Notes: a model not told the origin generated them from the sequence alone. A stretch of DNA of 64,000 nucleotides from Nitrosopumilus sp. K4 (GCF_018128925.1 NZ_CP067007.1:1218164-1282163); one strand, 5' to 3'; counted from the first letter of the stretch, positions 18,593 through 28,053 are shown. Numbers and translations: made by a program.

Positions 18593-19105
18593 TTATTCTA
18601 TTTCAGCAATAACGTCGCCTTTAGCAACAGTTGCGCCTTCTTTAATTTTGAGATTTTTTACTGAACCATCTTTGTGTGCTTTTACTGCCACTTGCATTTT
18701 CATTGATTCTAAAGTGCATACAACATCGCCTTTTTTAATAGAATCACCATCTTCAATTGCAATTGAAACAACTTTGCCGGGAATTTGACTCTTGAGTGCA
18801 AGTTGTGCATTGCCGGAACCTCCTCCACCTGAATTTTTGTATACAATTTCATCAAAGTGAGTGTGGGTATTAAGGGTAATTGGGACATTATCAATTACTA
18901 TTTTCATTTCATTAGTAGAGTTTTCAAGATATTTTGCTTTGTGATATTGTTGATCTAAGATGAATTCAATTCCTTTGGAATCTATGTTTAGAATTTTTAA
19001 TTGATGATCTTTATCATTTATCTTAATCACGTAATCATTATTGCCAAGATTCTCAACAATTTTCCCTTCAAATGATTTTTCAATATCTTGTATTTTATAA
19101 TCCAT
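18593..19105 (-). CDS. accB: biotin carboxyl carrier subunit of acetyl/propionyl-CoA carboxylase
   Basis: A 170-residue carrier. The C-terminal lipoyl/biotinyl domain has the biotin site ESMKMQV, with Lys136 as the attachment point. A Gly/Ser linker (about residues 92-97) links it to an N-terminal domain. It follows the biotin carboxylase gene by 5 bases. With its two neighbours it forms the complete enzyme that in related archaea carboxylates both acetyl-CoA and propionyl-CoA. Confidence 0.93.
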   Translation of the reverse strand: MDYKIQDIEKSFEGKIVENLGNNDYVIKINDKDHQLKILNIDSKGIEFILDQQYHKAKYLENSTNEMKIVIDNVPITLNTHTHFDEIVYKNSGGGGSGNAQLALKSQIPGKVVSIAIEDGDSIKKGDVVCTLESMKMQVAVKAHKDGSVKNLKIKEGATVAKGDVIAEIE

Positions 19106-19110
19106 TTACA

Positions 19111-20598
19111 TCAATCCAATTTGTTTTTCCAATTAACATTGCTTTGAGAATCATTTTGTACACGACTCTTAAAATATTCAGAATGAATAATAGCAGCTGC
19201 AAGTGCAGCTTCACTTTTGTCTTGTTTTTCTTTTTTCAAGTCTTCAGACAATCTGTCTATCATATTAAATCTCTTTAAGAAGTCAGTTGAGAGTTCACCA
19301 TTCTTGTATTCTTCAGAATTTAGAATTGTTTTGTAAAGTGGAATTGATGTTTCAACACCTTGAACATACATATCATTTAATGCAGTAAGCATTCGTGTTC
19401 TAGATTCTTCAAATGTTGGTCCCCATGTGCAGAGTTTTGCCATCAACGAATCATAAAATGGAGATACTGTACATCCAGAATAAAGATAAGTGTCACATCT
19501 AACGTTTGGCCCTGCAGGAATTGTAACATCTGGAACAGGTCCAGTTGATGGTGCAAAGTCCAAAAATGTATCTTCAGCATTAATTCTACATTCAATTGCA
19601 TATCCGTTCATCTTAAGATCTTTTTGTTTGAATGGAAGTTGTTCTCCATTTGCAATATCAATTTGTAATTTAACGAAGTCTAAGCCTGAAACCATTTCAC
19701 TAATAGGGTGCTCTACTTGAAGCCTTGCGTTAATCTCTATAAAATAGAACTCTCCAGAGTCTGCTCTTAAAAATTCTGCCGTACCAAGGTTAGTATAATC
19801 AACAGCTTCTGCTGCTTTAACAACTAATTCACCAATTTCTTCTCGTTTTGCTGCGTCTACTACAGGAGATGGAGTTTGTTCAATTAGTTTTTGATTTCGT
19901 CTTTGAATAGAGCATTCCCTCTCAAAGATATGTACTGCATTACCATGATGATCCCTACACATTTGATATTCAATGTGTCTTGTTTTTTCTAGAAACTTTT
20001 CAACAATGATTGCAGATTTTCCAACAGCAGATATAGATTCAGATGTTACTGTTGCAAAACCTTCTCGTAATTCTTTATCATTGTTAACTAATCTAATTCC
20101 ACGACCTCCACCACCATAAACAGATTTGAGTAATACAGGATAACCAATTTCATTTGCAATTTTTTCTGCTTCATCTGCATCATCTACTAATCCTGGGCTT
20201 CCAGGAACTGTTGGTACTTTGGCTTTAAGCATTGCAGCTTTACATCTCATTTTATCACCACAGAGATTCATAGAATCAGCAGAAGGGCCAATGAAAGTGA
20301 TTTTATTTTTTTCACATAATCTTGCAAAATCATCGTTTTCAGAAAGAAAACCATATCCTGGATGTACTGCATCAGCACCTGCTGACAGCATAACTTCTAA
20401 AATTTTTTCTTGATTAAGATATGATTTTGAAGGAGCTGCTTCACCAATATGATAGGCTTCCGTAGCTTTCTTGACATGAAGTGAATTGTAATCTTCATCA
20501 GAGTATACTGCAACGGTTTTGATTCCAAGTGCTTCACAGGTTCTAATAACACGTAAAGCGATTTCTCCTCTGTTTGCAATTAGTACTTTTTCAATCAT
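19111..20598 (-). CDS. accC: biotin carboxylase subunit
   Basis: A 495-residue ATP-grasp enzyme that carboxylates biotin with bicarbonate and ATP. It has the N-terminal KVLIANRGEIALRVIRT, the glycine loop YGGGGRGIR and the active-site FIEINARLQVEHP. The C-terminal 40 residues after the domain are polar and probably flexible. It follows the carboxyltransferase gene by 6 bases. Confidence 0.95.
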   Translation of the reverse strand: MIEKVLIANRGEIALRVIRTCEALGIKTVAVYSDEDYNSLHVKKATEAYHIGEAAPSKSYLNQEKILEVMLSAGADAVHPGYGFLSENDDFARLCEKNKITFIGPSADSMNLCGDKMRCKAAMLKAKVPTVPGSPGLVDDADEAEKIANEIGYPVLLKSVYGGGGRGIRLVNNDKELREGFATVTSESISAVGKSAIIVEKFLEKTRHIEYQMCRDHHGNAVHIFERECSIQRRNQKLIEQTPSPVVDAAKREEIGELVVKAAEAVDYTNLGTAEFLRADSGEFYFIEINARLQVEHPISEMVSGLDFVKLQIDIANGEQLPFKQKDLKMNGYAIECRINAEDTFLDFAPSTGPVPDVTIPAGPNVRCDTYLYSGCTVSPFYDSLMAKLCTWGPTFEESRTRMLTALNDMYVQGVETSIPLYKTILNSEEYKNGELSTDFLKRFNMIDRLSEDLKKEKQDKSEAALAAAIIHSEYFKSRVQNDSQSNVNWKNKLD

Positions 20599-20604
20599 TG
20601 TTAA

Positions 20605-22152
20605 TCACAAATTGATGTTTCCGTGTTTTCTTGGAAGTTGTTTTTCTCTCTTGTTTGCAAGCATTTTAAGTGCTTTAATGAGCATAGGTCTTGTTTCAGC
20701 AGGATCAATTACATTATCAATTGTACCATGAGATGCTGCAACATATGGATTCTCAAATTTTTCTGCAAATTCATCGATTAATTTTTTCTTTAATACTTCT
20801 GGGTCTTTGGCATCCTGTAATTCCTTTCTATACATAATTTTAACAGCAGCTTCTCCTCCTAATACAGCACACCTAGCAGTAGGCCATGCATAATTAATGT
20901 CAGTTCTAAGATTTTTACTTCCCATGGCGATATATGCGCCACCATAAGCTTTTCCAATAACAAGTGTTATTCTAGGAACTGTTGCTTCACAATATGCATA
21001 AAGTAGTTTACTTCCATGTCTAATGATACCATTATGTTCTTGGTTTGAACCTGGCATGTAGCCCGGAGTATCTACTAGAGTAATAATAGGAATGTTAAAG
21101 GCATCACAAAATCTGATGAAACGTGCTGCTTTGTTTGATGAATCAATATCAAGTGCACCTGCAAGATGCATTGGATTATTTGCAACAATTCCAACTACTT
21201 GTCCATCCATTCTACCATAACCCACTACAACATTTGGTGCAAATAATTCGTGGACTTCAAAGAATTCATTATTATCAACAATAGAATTAATGATTTCTTT
21301 CATTTCATAGGGTTGTAATGGATTTTCTGGGATGGTGTTAATGAGGTTGTGATCTAATCTGTTTGGATCATCATCAGTTTTTAGTTTGGGTGGTTCTTCA
21401 GAATTATTTTGTGGTATGTAAGAGATTAATTTTTTGATGTAATCCATACATTCGTATTCATTTTGTGCAACAAAATGTGCAACACCACTCTTTGAACCAT
21501 GTGTAATTGCACCGCCAAGTTCATCAAATGAAATTTCTTCACCTAAAACGGTTTTAACAACATCAGGGCCTGTTACAAACATAGTTCCTGCTTTTTCAAC
21601 CATTACAACAAAGTCAGTCATTGCAGGAGAATATACAGAACCGCCTGCTGAAGGACCAATGCTTGCAGTAATTTGTGGCACTACTCCTGAAGCTAATTGA
21701 TTATGATAAAATATGTCTGCAAATCCATCAAGACTCATAATTCCTTCTTGAATTCTTGCCCCACCTGAATCCATAATTCCTATTATTGGGCATCCAGTTC
21801 GTACTGCATGATCCATAAGTTTAGTAATTTTTTTAGCTCCCATCTGACTGAGGGTGCCACCAAGTACTGTAAAATCATAGGCAAAGACAAAGATCTGTCT
21901 GCCATTTACTGTTCCATAACCACCAACCACACCATCTGTAAAAAATTTCTTTTTTTGCATATCATATTCATGATAGTGGTGTGTTACCATTGGATCAATC
22001 TCAGTGAAAGAGCCCTCATCTAGTAAAAGATCTATTCTCTCACGTGCTGTTAATTTGCCCTTTTCATGTTGTGCCTTAATTCTGTCTTGACCACCACCTT
22101 GTAATGAAGTGTTTTTCTTTTTGCCAAAGTTTTCAAGTTTTTCAGAATGCAT
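20605..22152 (-). CDS. pccB: acetyl/propionyl-CoA carboxylase carboxyltransferase subunit
   Basis: A 515-residue fused alpha/beta carboxyltransferase of the PccB type, moving CO2 from biotin to acyl-CoA. Visible are GLVGSGGARIQEG-like DSGGARIQEGIMSL, GPSAGGSVYSPAMTDF and TLVDTPGYMPGSNQEHNGI. The ATG at 22152 (MHSEKLENFGKK) is preferred to the TTG at 22167. First gene of a three-gene operon. In related archaea this enzyme performs both carboxylations of the hydroxypropionate/hydroxybutyrate cycle. Confidence 0.94.
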   Translation of the reverse strand: MHSEKLENFGKKKNTSLQGGGQDRIKAQHEKGKLTARERIDLLLDEGSFTEIDPMVTHHYHEYDMQKKKFFTDGVVGGYGTVNGRQIFVFAYDFTVLGGTLSQMGAKKITKLMDHAVRTGCPIIGIMDSGGARIQEGIMSLDGFADIFYHNQLASGVVPQITASIGPSAGGSVYSPAMTDFVVMVEKAGTMFVTGPDVVKTVLGEEISFDELGGAITHGSKSGVAHFVAQNEYECMDYIKKLISYIPQNNSEEPPKLKTDDDPNRLDHNLINTIPENPLQPYEMKEIINSIVDNNEFFEVHELFAPNVVVGYGRMDGQVVGIVANNPMHLAGALDIDSSNKAARFIRFCDAFNIPIITLVDTPGYMPGSNQEHNGIIRHGSKLLYAYCEATVPRITLVIGKAYGGAYIAMGSKNLRTDINYAWPTARCAVLGGEAAVKIMYRKELQDAKDPEVLKKKLIDEFAEKFENPYVAASHGTIDNVIDPAETRPMLIKALKMLANKREKQLPRKHGNINL

Positions 22153-22179
22153 GCCGACAGTTATCAAAAGTAAAGTGCC

Positions 22180-22187
22180 TATATTAA
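22180..22187 (-). promoter_or_regulatory. TATA-like box of the carboxylase operon
   Basis: The minus strand reads TTAATATA about 30 bases before the ATG at 22152. Its spacing suits an archaeal promoter with a very short leader and supports the shorter start of the carboxyltransferase gene. Confidence 0.4.
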
Positions 22188-22271
22188 TTTAGTTTGATCA
22201 GAGATTCAGTCGTATATTTTTTTCAATGTCTCAATAAATTTAGAAAAAATTTGAAAAAATGTGGTGATCTG

Positions 22272-22589
22272 TTAAGAATTTAGATTCAGTAAAGGGAATT
22301 TCTTGCTAGTAGATTTTTGATATGAATTAAAAGCATTATTTTGTTCACTGCATTTTTTGCAAATACACATTTGAGAAACTTTTTCAATATCGCAATTATC
22401 TTGAAATTCACAATATGGACACCCGGCAGGAGCTCCACATACAATGCATTGTAATTCTTTTATTTCAGCACATTTTTCATGTTTGACTCCAAGACCTTTT
22501 GCCCACAAACCTATTTCGTTGACCTCAATTTTTTCATTGCATACAATACATGTTCCAGGAAATTTCATGGGGATTTTTCTCCAACTCAT
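22272..22589 (-). CDS. Cys-rich zinc-binding protein, 105 aa
   Basis: A soluble protein with at least five CxxC or similar pairs: CIVCNEKI, CIVCGAPAGCPYC, and MCICKKC. It looks like two or three treble-clef or zinc-ribbon knuckles. An alternative ATG seven codons in (MKFPGTCIVC) gives a shorter form. Its start overlaps the end of the RFC large-subunit gene by 4 bases, so it is cotranscribed with a clamp-loader subunit. No family recognised. Confidence 0.68.
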   Translation of the reverse strand: MSWRKIPMKFPGTCIVCNEKIEVNEIGLWAKGLGVKHEKCAEIKELQCIVCGAPAGCPYCEFQDNCDIEKVSQMCICKKCSEQNNAFNSYQKSTSKKFPLLNLNS

Positions 22590-23743
22590 TTTAACAATTC
22601 AATCTCCTTATCAATAATTTCACCAAAAGTTTCTTCAAGTTCCAATTCAATTTTTTTATTTTTTATACAAAATAAAAGATAAGGAAAACATATTGTTGCA
22701 AAAGAGCTAGATGATAAATGCAGTTTTTTTGCCATAACTGAAGAAAGTGTTTTGATTTTTCTTCCATCCCATCGGATTCTATTTAGTAAGGGCCAAGATA
22801 GATTGTATTGAGTATATCGAATACGATCATCATTTTTGTATAATTCAATCAAAATTTCGTTCAGATATCTTAGCAGTCTCCAATTCTGAGTCTTCATAAT
22901 TTTTCCATAAAGCACATCTGCTTTTGATAAAACATCCAAAAAGTATGCCAAAGATTTAGGATCTAAATTACTTGTAATAATACTAGAATAAAATGCATCA
23001 ATCTTTTGTCTAGGATCAATTTGCATTGAATACAACACACTTCTTGCCTCATCTGATGTTTTTGCTTTAAAGAATGCATTAACACCTTCTTCTACATTAA
23101 CACTCTCAAAGGATTGTTCTGTCTGCGGATTGAATCCTGTAACTAATGATTGAGTGAGATTTATCATAGAACGTATATCACCTCGTGATTTGTCAATTAC
23201 TTTAATCAGAGAACCGGGACTAAGTGTTGCACCTTCTTTCTTCAAAATATTTTGAAGATATACGCGTAAAAGTCTTGGAGGAATTGGTTTGAATGAAATT
23301 GTTTTTACAACTTTCTTGATGCTTTTCATTTTATCAGAAGAATCAGAATTTGCAGCAAGAACAATTGGTACTGTTGGTTCTTTCAAAATTTTGATCAGTG
23401 CTTCAGCACCACCATAATCTCCTCTTCCGTGAATACCATCAACTTCATCAACAAAAATCATAGGTGTGCCTAAAACAGTTACATTTCCTAAAACAGGAGA
23501 CAAAATTTCATTAATTCTAGACTTGCTCCTAACATCACTTGCATTAAGTCCTATCATATCATAGCCAAATTGTTTTGCTGTAAGATACGCAATTGTGGTT
23601 TTACCAATTCCAGGAGGGCCAACTAGCAAAATTGGCTTTGTTCCTTTTTTCCATTTGGCAAACCACTCCATAATTTCTGCTCTAGATTCTTCATTTCCAA
23701 CCATATCTACGACATTTTTAGGTCGATGTTTTTCGGACCACAT
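22586..23743 (-). CDS. rfcL: replication factor C large subunit
   Basis: A 385-residue AAA+ clamp-loader subunit for PCNA. The start MWSEKHRPK is typical; a GTG 12 bases upstream overlaps the previous stop and is also possible. Walker A is GPPGIGKTT, Walker B IFVDEVDGI, sensor 1 VLAANSDS. The last 20 residues lack a clear PIP-box-like tail. It is somewhat shorter than euryarchaeal RFC-L. Confidence 0.93.
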   Translation of the reverse strand: MWSEKHRPKNVVDMVGNEESRAEIMEWFAKWKKGTKPILLVGPPGIGKTTIAYLTAKQFGYDMIGLNASDVRSKSRINEILSPVLGNVTVLGTPMIFVDEVDGIHGRGDYGGAEALIKILKEPTVPIVLAANSDSSDKMKSIKKVVKTISFKPIPPRLLRVYLQNILKKEGATLSPGSLIKVIDKSRGDIRSMINLTQSLVTGFNPQTEQSFESVNVEEGVNAFFKAKTSDEARSVLYSMQIDPRQKIDAFYSSIITSNLDPKSLAYFLDVLSKADVLYGKIMKTQNWRLLRYLNEILIELYKNDDRIRYTQYNLSWPLLNRIRWDGRKIKTLSSVMAKKLHLSSSSFATICFPYLLFCIKNKKIELELEETFGEIIDKEIELLK

Positions 23744-23751
23744 CAATTTAA

Positions 23752-24867
23752 TCACTTAGGAAGTTTTGATTCAAATTCAGACCATTTGTTTGCTTTTTGT
23801 AATTGATTGTACCAATATTGGTTATAATGTTCAACAGTTAAGAACAAAAATTCTAAGAATTCTTTGTGAGAAAATCCTTCTGGTAATAATTCCAAGGCCA
23901 ATCTTGCATCTTGTAAATACAAATTACTTTTTTCTAATGTTACGTCAAATCCCTTTTTCACATCACCAGATAATAGAGAGTAATAAAGAGGCCAAGAAGG
24001 AATTTTTACAAAACCATTTTTAATAGAATCTTCAATTTCATTTCCACATCCAACTCCTTCTGCTGCACGTGCCATTCCTAAATAAAATATTTCACCTAAA
24101 GGTCGCTCAGCAAGGGCCATGTTTCTTCCAGCAGTACCCATCACTGCACGGTATTTTTTGTAGGACAAATTCATTTCTTCTTCAGTAATGGACAAGGGTT
24201 TTGATTTTAGTTTCTCATCAAGGTATTGACCGACTCTGGCATCTTTGAATCCATCTTCAAATTCTTTTAGGACTTGATCACCACCCTTTGAAATTTTATC
24301 ACGAGCGAGTTTCAAAATATATGGATTCATAAGCTTATAGTCATCCAGATAATCCAGATCTTCATCTTTGTCTACAATTCTATCCATAGGTTCACTCAGA
24401 TCAATGGCTAGAATATGTCCCTCAACCATATCTTGTCTTAATTGAGGGTCATTTTTTCCTGTAAACTCAGCAGCACCATCAAACAATGCATTAAAAACAG
24501 GAAAAGTCATTTTTACAAAATTAGAATTTAAAATTCGTAGTACTCTGTCTTTGAGCACATCAGGATTTTCTAATTTTGATTTAATTGCATCAATTTCAGA
24601 GGCCTGTAAAATTATTTCTGTAGAACCAACTTCATCTCCAAATGCTTGTTGTGTTGAATTAGGAGAGGGATCAGATTTAATTTCATTTAACAATCCTTGT
24701 GCAAATCTTTCAGCAAAATTTGGAAATTCTTTTTCTGTTTCCTCTTTGTATTTGTTAAATAATTTGTAACCTTTAGATTTGAATAATCCCTGTTTCATAA
24801 TTTGTTTTCCAGGTTTTGTACTCATCAAAGCTTCCTTACTAACAACTGATTGATCTTTCCCATTCAC
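23752..24867 (-). CDS. hypothetical protein, 371 aa, helical and acidic
   Basis: A long soluble, mostly helical protein rich in Lys, Glu, Asp and Leu. It has no Cys motif, nucleotide loop or membrane segment I can name. An internal ATG (MSTKPGKQIMKQG, 24825) is an alternative start. It is the first gene of a unit with RFC-L and the Cys-rich protein, its stop overlapping RFC-L's GTG. That context suggests, but does not prove, a link to replication. Confidence 0.7.
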   Translation of the reverse strand: MNGKDQSVVSKEALMSTKPGKQIMKQGLFKSKGYKLFNKYKEETEKEFPNFAERFAQGLLNEIKSDPSPNSTQQAFGDEVGSTEIILQASEIDAIKSKLENPDVLKDRVLRILNSNFVKMTFPVFNALFDGAAEFTGKNDPQLRQDMVEGHILAIDLSEPMDRIVDKDEDLDYLDDYKLMNPYILKLARDKISKGGDQVLKEFEDGFKDARVGQYLDEKLKSKPLSITEEEMNLSYKKYRAVMGTAGRNMALAERPLGEIFYLGMARAAEGVGCGNEIEDSIKNGFVKIPSWPLYYSLLSGDVKKGFDVTLEKSNLYLQDARLALELLPEGFSHKEFLEFLFLTVEHYNQYWYNQLQKANKWSEFESKLPK

Positions 24868-24949
24868 AAACGATGAGCTAATTTCTTGATATTTATGCTT
24901 TCAAATTTTCAAAAATATTTCACTTAAATTACGAATAGACAAATTAGAC

Positions 24950-25750
24950 ATGTTGGAAGTTATTGAAATTTTACGTGAGGCATCAAAACAAATTTTTGAA
25001 AATGTAAAAGATTTAGCAGGAACAGATGATGCTGCAGGAGATTTTGGAAGAGGTGCAGGAGGAGATATTTCAAGAAATATTGATATTATTGCCGAAAAAA
25101 CTGTTTTGAATTATCTAAAGAAAATAAATTTTGAATGCATAGTTCTAGGTGAGGAATGTGGAAGAGTAGAACTTTCTGAAAATCCAAAAGGATACATTAT
25201 CATGGATGCAATCGATGGTTCTGCAAATGCAGTAAGAGGAGTTCCATTTTTTTGTAGTTCCCTTGCTTTTGCGACAGAAAACAGACTTAGTTCGATTACA
25301 GATGGAGTAATTACAAATCTAGCAAATGGAGAAATGTACTGGGCTTCAAAAGATAAAGGTGCATTTTTGAATGAATCAAAAATTCAAGTGCACCTTAAAG
25401 AACCAATATACAAAATCATTGGAATCAATACTTCTGGAGCATCAACAGAATTAATGAAAAAACTCCATCCAGTTTTTGAAAAACATAATCACATAAGACA
25501 TTTTGGTGCAAACGCATTAGAAATGGCTTTGTTTGCAAGAGGATTAATGGATATTTTCATTGATTTGAGAAATAAAATAAGAATTCAAGATATTGCTGCA
25601 GGGTATCTTATTGTAAAAGAAGCAGGTGGCATACTATTAGATTCTAATTTAAGACCACTTGATGCTGATCTTAGTTATGAAACAAGAATATCATTTGTTG
25701 CAGCATCTAATCAAGAAATACTAGATGAAATATTTTCACAAATAAAATAA
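24950..25750 (+). CDS. inositol monophosphatase-family sugar phosphatase
   Basis: A 266-residue Mg-dependent phosphatase fold. Metal-binding motifs are GEECGR, MDAIDGSANAVRG (the DPIDGT motif with a change at the second residue) and IQDIAAGYLIVKEAGG. Archaeal relatives act on inositol-1-phosphate or fructose-1,6-bisphosphate. The substrate cannot be told from the sequence. Confidence 0.85.
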   Translation: MLEVIEILREASKQIFENVKDLAGTDDAAGDFGRGAGGDISRNIDIIAEKTVLNYLKKINFECIVLGEECGRVELSENPKGYIIMDAIDGSANAVRGVPFFCSSLAFATENRLSSITDGVITNLANGEMYWASKDKGAFLNESKIQVHLKEPIYKIIGINTSGASTELMKKLHPVFEKHNHIRHFGANALEMALFARGLMDIFIDLRNKIRIQDIAAGYLIVKEAGGILLDSNLRPLDADLSYETRISFVAASNQEILDEIFSQIK

Positions 25751-25760
25751 ATTTTAAAAT

Positions 25761-26600
25761 TTAACCGTATGATTCGTATTTGATTTCATATGTTCCATCA
25801 GGATGTTTGTTGTCTTTTGTAACAAATCCCTTTGGAGCTAGATACTCAATTACACCATCAATTGTTCCTTGATAACCACATATGTAGACACGTGTATTTT
25901 CCGGAGTGACTTCTTCTCCAACTAATTCGTCAATTGGAGAAACACCTTGTTTGTTAGGTTTGAAAAATGATTCAACTCTTCCCACATGTCCATTCCATGA
26001 ACGATTAAAGAATTCTTTTGGTCTACTAATTGCAGCACGATAAATAAAATTCCATTCATCCTTACCTCTTTCTTTACTTTCGTTTTCAAGATCAGTAAAA
26101 AGACGTTTGTAACTTAACTCATCAACATAACTTGCGCCATGCAACACAACAACTTGTCGTTTGTCTCCAGTATCATGTAGATGTTTTGCATAAGCAACAA
26201 ATGGTGCAATACCTGTACCACCACCCACACAAACAATTCTTCTTGTGTCAGGTTTTCCATTTGGTAATTTATCTTCAATTAGAAGTTCTTGTCCAGTTGG
26301 CGCTCCAAGATACACCTCATCACCAACATTAGCATAAAATAATTCTGTGGTCACTCTTCCAGGAAGTGGTTTTCTAACCCATCTAATTACAAATTCAAAA
26401 TAATCTCTGTTTTCAGGATGTGATGCAATTGAATATGCTCTTCGAACAATTTTCTGTTCTGAAGGTATAGGTAAACCGATGGTAAGAAATTGTCCAGTGA
26501 CATAATTAGGCATTCCACCTTCAGGCACAATTCTAATCACTACAAGATCTTCTTTGAGTAATTCCATATAGACAATCTTTGCCTTGGTTTCAGATACCAT
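25761..26600 (-). CDS. FAD-binding ferredoxin-NADP(+) reductase-like oxidoreductase, paralogue 1
   Basis: A 279-residue FNR-fold protein. The flavin motif is RRAYSIASHPE, the pyridine-nucleotide loop CVGGGTGIAPF, and the C-terminus carries VYICGYQGTIDGV. The ATG at 26600 (MVSETKAK) matches the start of its close paralogue at 38.4 kb. No ferredoxin domain is attached, so it probably works with separate ferredoxins such as the two near 50-51 kb. Confidence 0.88.
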   Translation of the reverse strand: MVSETKAKIVYMELLKEDLVVIRIVPEGGMPNYVTGQFLTIGLPIPSEQKIVRRAYSIASHPENRDYFEFVIRWVRKPLPGRVTTELFYANVGDEVYLGAPTGQELLIEDKLPNGKPDTRRIVCVGGGTGIAPFVAYAKHLHDTGDKRQVVVLHGASYVDELSYKRLFTDLENESKERGKDEWNFIYRAAISRPKEFFNRSWNGHVGRVESFFKPNKQGVSPIDELVGEEVTPENTRVYICGYQGTIDGVIEYLAPKGFVTKDNKHPDGTYEIKYESYG

Positions 26601-26789
26601 GCAAAACAATTTGCCTGAGTTCTGATAAATGTATTTCTCTCATAGCGAGTGAAAAACATTGAATTTCAATTTAGAACCCAATATATTTAGAAAGTCACAT
26701 AAAAAGAATAAACACAACGTTTAAGCTGAAAATATCATGAGTCATTTTGAAACCTTTTAATTTTTATATTCATTATTTTTAGAAAAACT

Positions 26790-26954
26790 GTGGCAAGATT
26801 AAGATGCAATGATTATGGTTTTGAATGCTCCTATGTTGCCGAAGGTGAAGTGGAAAAAGTCATCGATGAATTTGGAAAACATACTGAAGAAGAACATGGA
26901 ATAGACTATTCCAGAGAAGCACTAATGCAGTTTATTCTTAGAAAACAAAATTAA
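26790..26954 (+). CDS. DUF1059-like small protein, 54 aa
   Basis: Starts with GTG and reads MARLRCNDYGFECSYVAEG, followed by KHTEEEHGIDYS. The pattern C-x-D-x-GF-x-C, then H-x3-EHG, matches the DUF1059 family of small proteins. An AT-rich TATA-like stretch (TTTTTATATT, 26761-26770) lies about 25 bases upstream, giving an almost leaderless transcript. Function of the family is unknown; the two Cys and two His could bind metal. Confidence 0.75.
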   Translation: MARLRCNDYGFECSYVAEGEVEKVIDEFGKHTEEEHGIDYSREALMQFILRKQN

Positions 26955-26973
26955 TTTTAAACATCATTTAGTT

Positions 26974-28050
26974 TTAGATTCGTTTCATTGATGCAGATAA
27001 TACTGGGACTTCTTTTGAAATAATTTTTTCAACCGCGGGGACAATTCCCGAGCGAGTTTTTACATTTTCTTCATAAATTTCTGCCACCTGATCCCTGAAT
27101 AGCAATTTAATTCCCGGTAATGCAGTTATTCCTTCATCGACAGCTCTTGGTTCAGATATATCCAAAATCAAAGTCCCTTTTTTCTTTTCTTCCATAACTA
27201 ATTTTATTCTGTCATATGTGATTACAAAGTAATCCGCAGTGGTTGCAACAATAATAATATCAAATTTATCAAATCCTACCAGTACATCGTGAAAATCAAT
27301 TGGTTTTCCACCAAGAATCTGAGAGAAATTTGTAGCACGGTCGATGGTTCTACTTGTTACTTCAAATGGAATTTGCTTATTATTCAAACTCTTAGCAACC
27401 ATAGCTGCAGATTCACCTGTGCCAATTAACAGAACTTTCTTTTTTGCGTCAAGGCCTGCTTTTTCATCAATCAGTCTCAACGCAACATCACCCAAAGACA
27501 CTACATTCTTACCAATTTCAGTAGAATCTCTAATGGTAGTTGCAAGGCGAATAACACTTTCAAATAATTTATTTAGAATCTTACCAGAAAAGCCGGCTTG
27601 TTTTGCGTTTGCCAAAGACTCTTTAATTTCATTGAATATTTCCTGTTTTCCAACAACTACAGAATCCAAACCGCAAGATAATCTAAGCAAATGAAGATAG
27701 ACATCATCGCCTTTGTAAACTTCAAGTGTTTGATCAAAGTGATCAATATCATTTGGTGTTAAGTTGGAATTTTGTTCCCATGTTTCTTTGATTTTATTTA
27801 GTACAAGAGCTTTACCTTCAGTTCTTCTTGCATCAGGACTATCTTCAGTTTCTACGTTACTAACAGTGAATATTTCAACTCTACTTGCAGTTTGGATGAT
27901 TATACATTCATCTACTCCTTCAATGTTTTTGAATGATTCACATGCGGTTTTGACATCTTTGAATGCAAATCTAGCAAGTGCATGTAATGGAATATTCTTG
28001 AAAGTTACTCTTGCATTTAAAACATCAAATTTTACTTCACTCATCTTCAT
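26974..28050 (-). CDS. hemA: glutamyl-tRNA reductase-like protein (HemA), catalytic Cys replaced
   Basis: About 358 residues with the three HemA regions: the N-terminal domain, the SGLDSVVVGKQEIFNEIK segment (family: LxSxxxGExQIxxQ) and an NADPH fold (VLLIGTGESAAMVAKSL). Family members reduce Glu-tRNA to glutamate-1-semialdehyde for tetrapyrroles through a Cys in the TCNR motif. Here that motif is QTASRVEIF: Ala replaces the Cys (codon 27886-27888) and Ser replaces Asn. It also lacks most of the C-terminal dimerisation domain. A GTG at 28053 abuts the previous stop; ATGs at 28050 or 28044 are likely starts. Confidence 0.8.
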   Translation of the reverse strand: MKMSEVKFDVLNARVTFKNIPLHALARFAFKDVKTACESFKNIEGVDECIIIQTASRVEIFTVSNVETEDSPDARRTEGKALVLNKIKETWEQNSNLTPNDIDHFDQTLEVYKGDDVYLHLLRLSCGLDSVVVGKQEIFNEIKESLANAKQAGFSGKILNKLFESVIRLATTIRDSTEIGKNVVSLGDVALRLIDEKAGLDAKKKVLLIGTGESAAMVAKSLNNKQIPFEVTSRTIDRATNFSQILGGKPIDFHDVLVGFDKFDIIIVATTADYFVITYDRIKLVMEEKKKGTLILDISEPRAVDEGITALPGIKLLFRDQVAEIYEENVKTRSGIVPAVEKIISKEVPVLSASMKRI

Positions 28051-28053
28051 CAC

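Noticed and set aside
26974-28050. HemA-like gene as a pseudogene
   Set aside because: The frame is intact over 358 codons with conserved NADPH and helical regions. Only the catalytic position differs, so degeneration is not shown.
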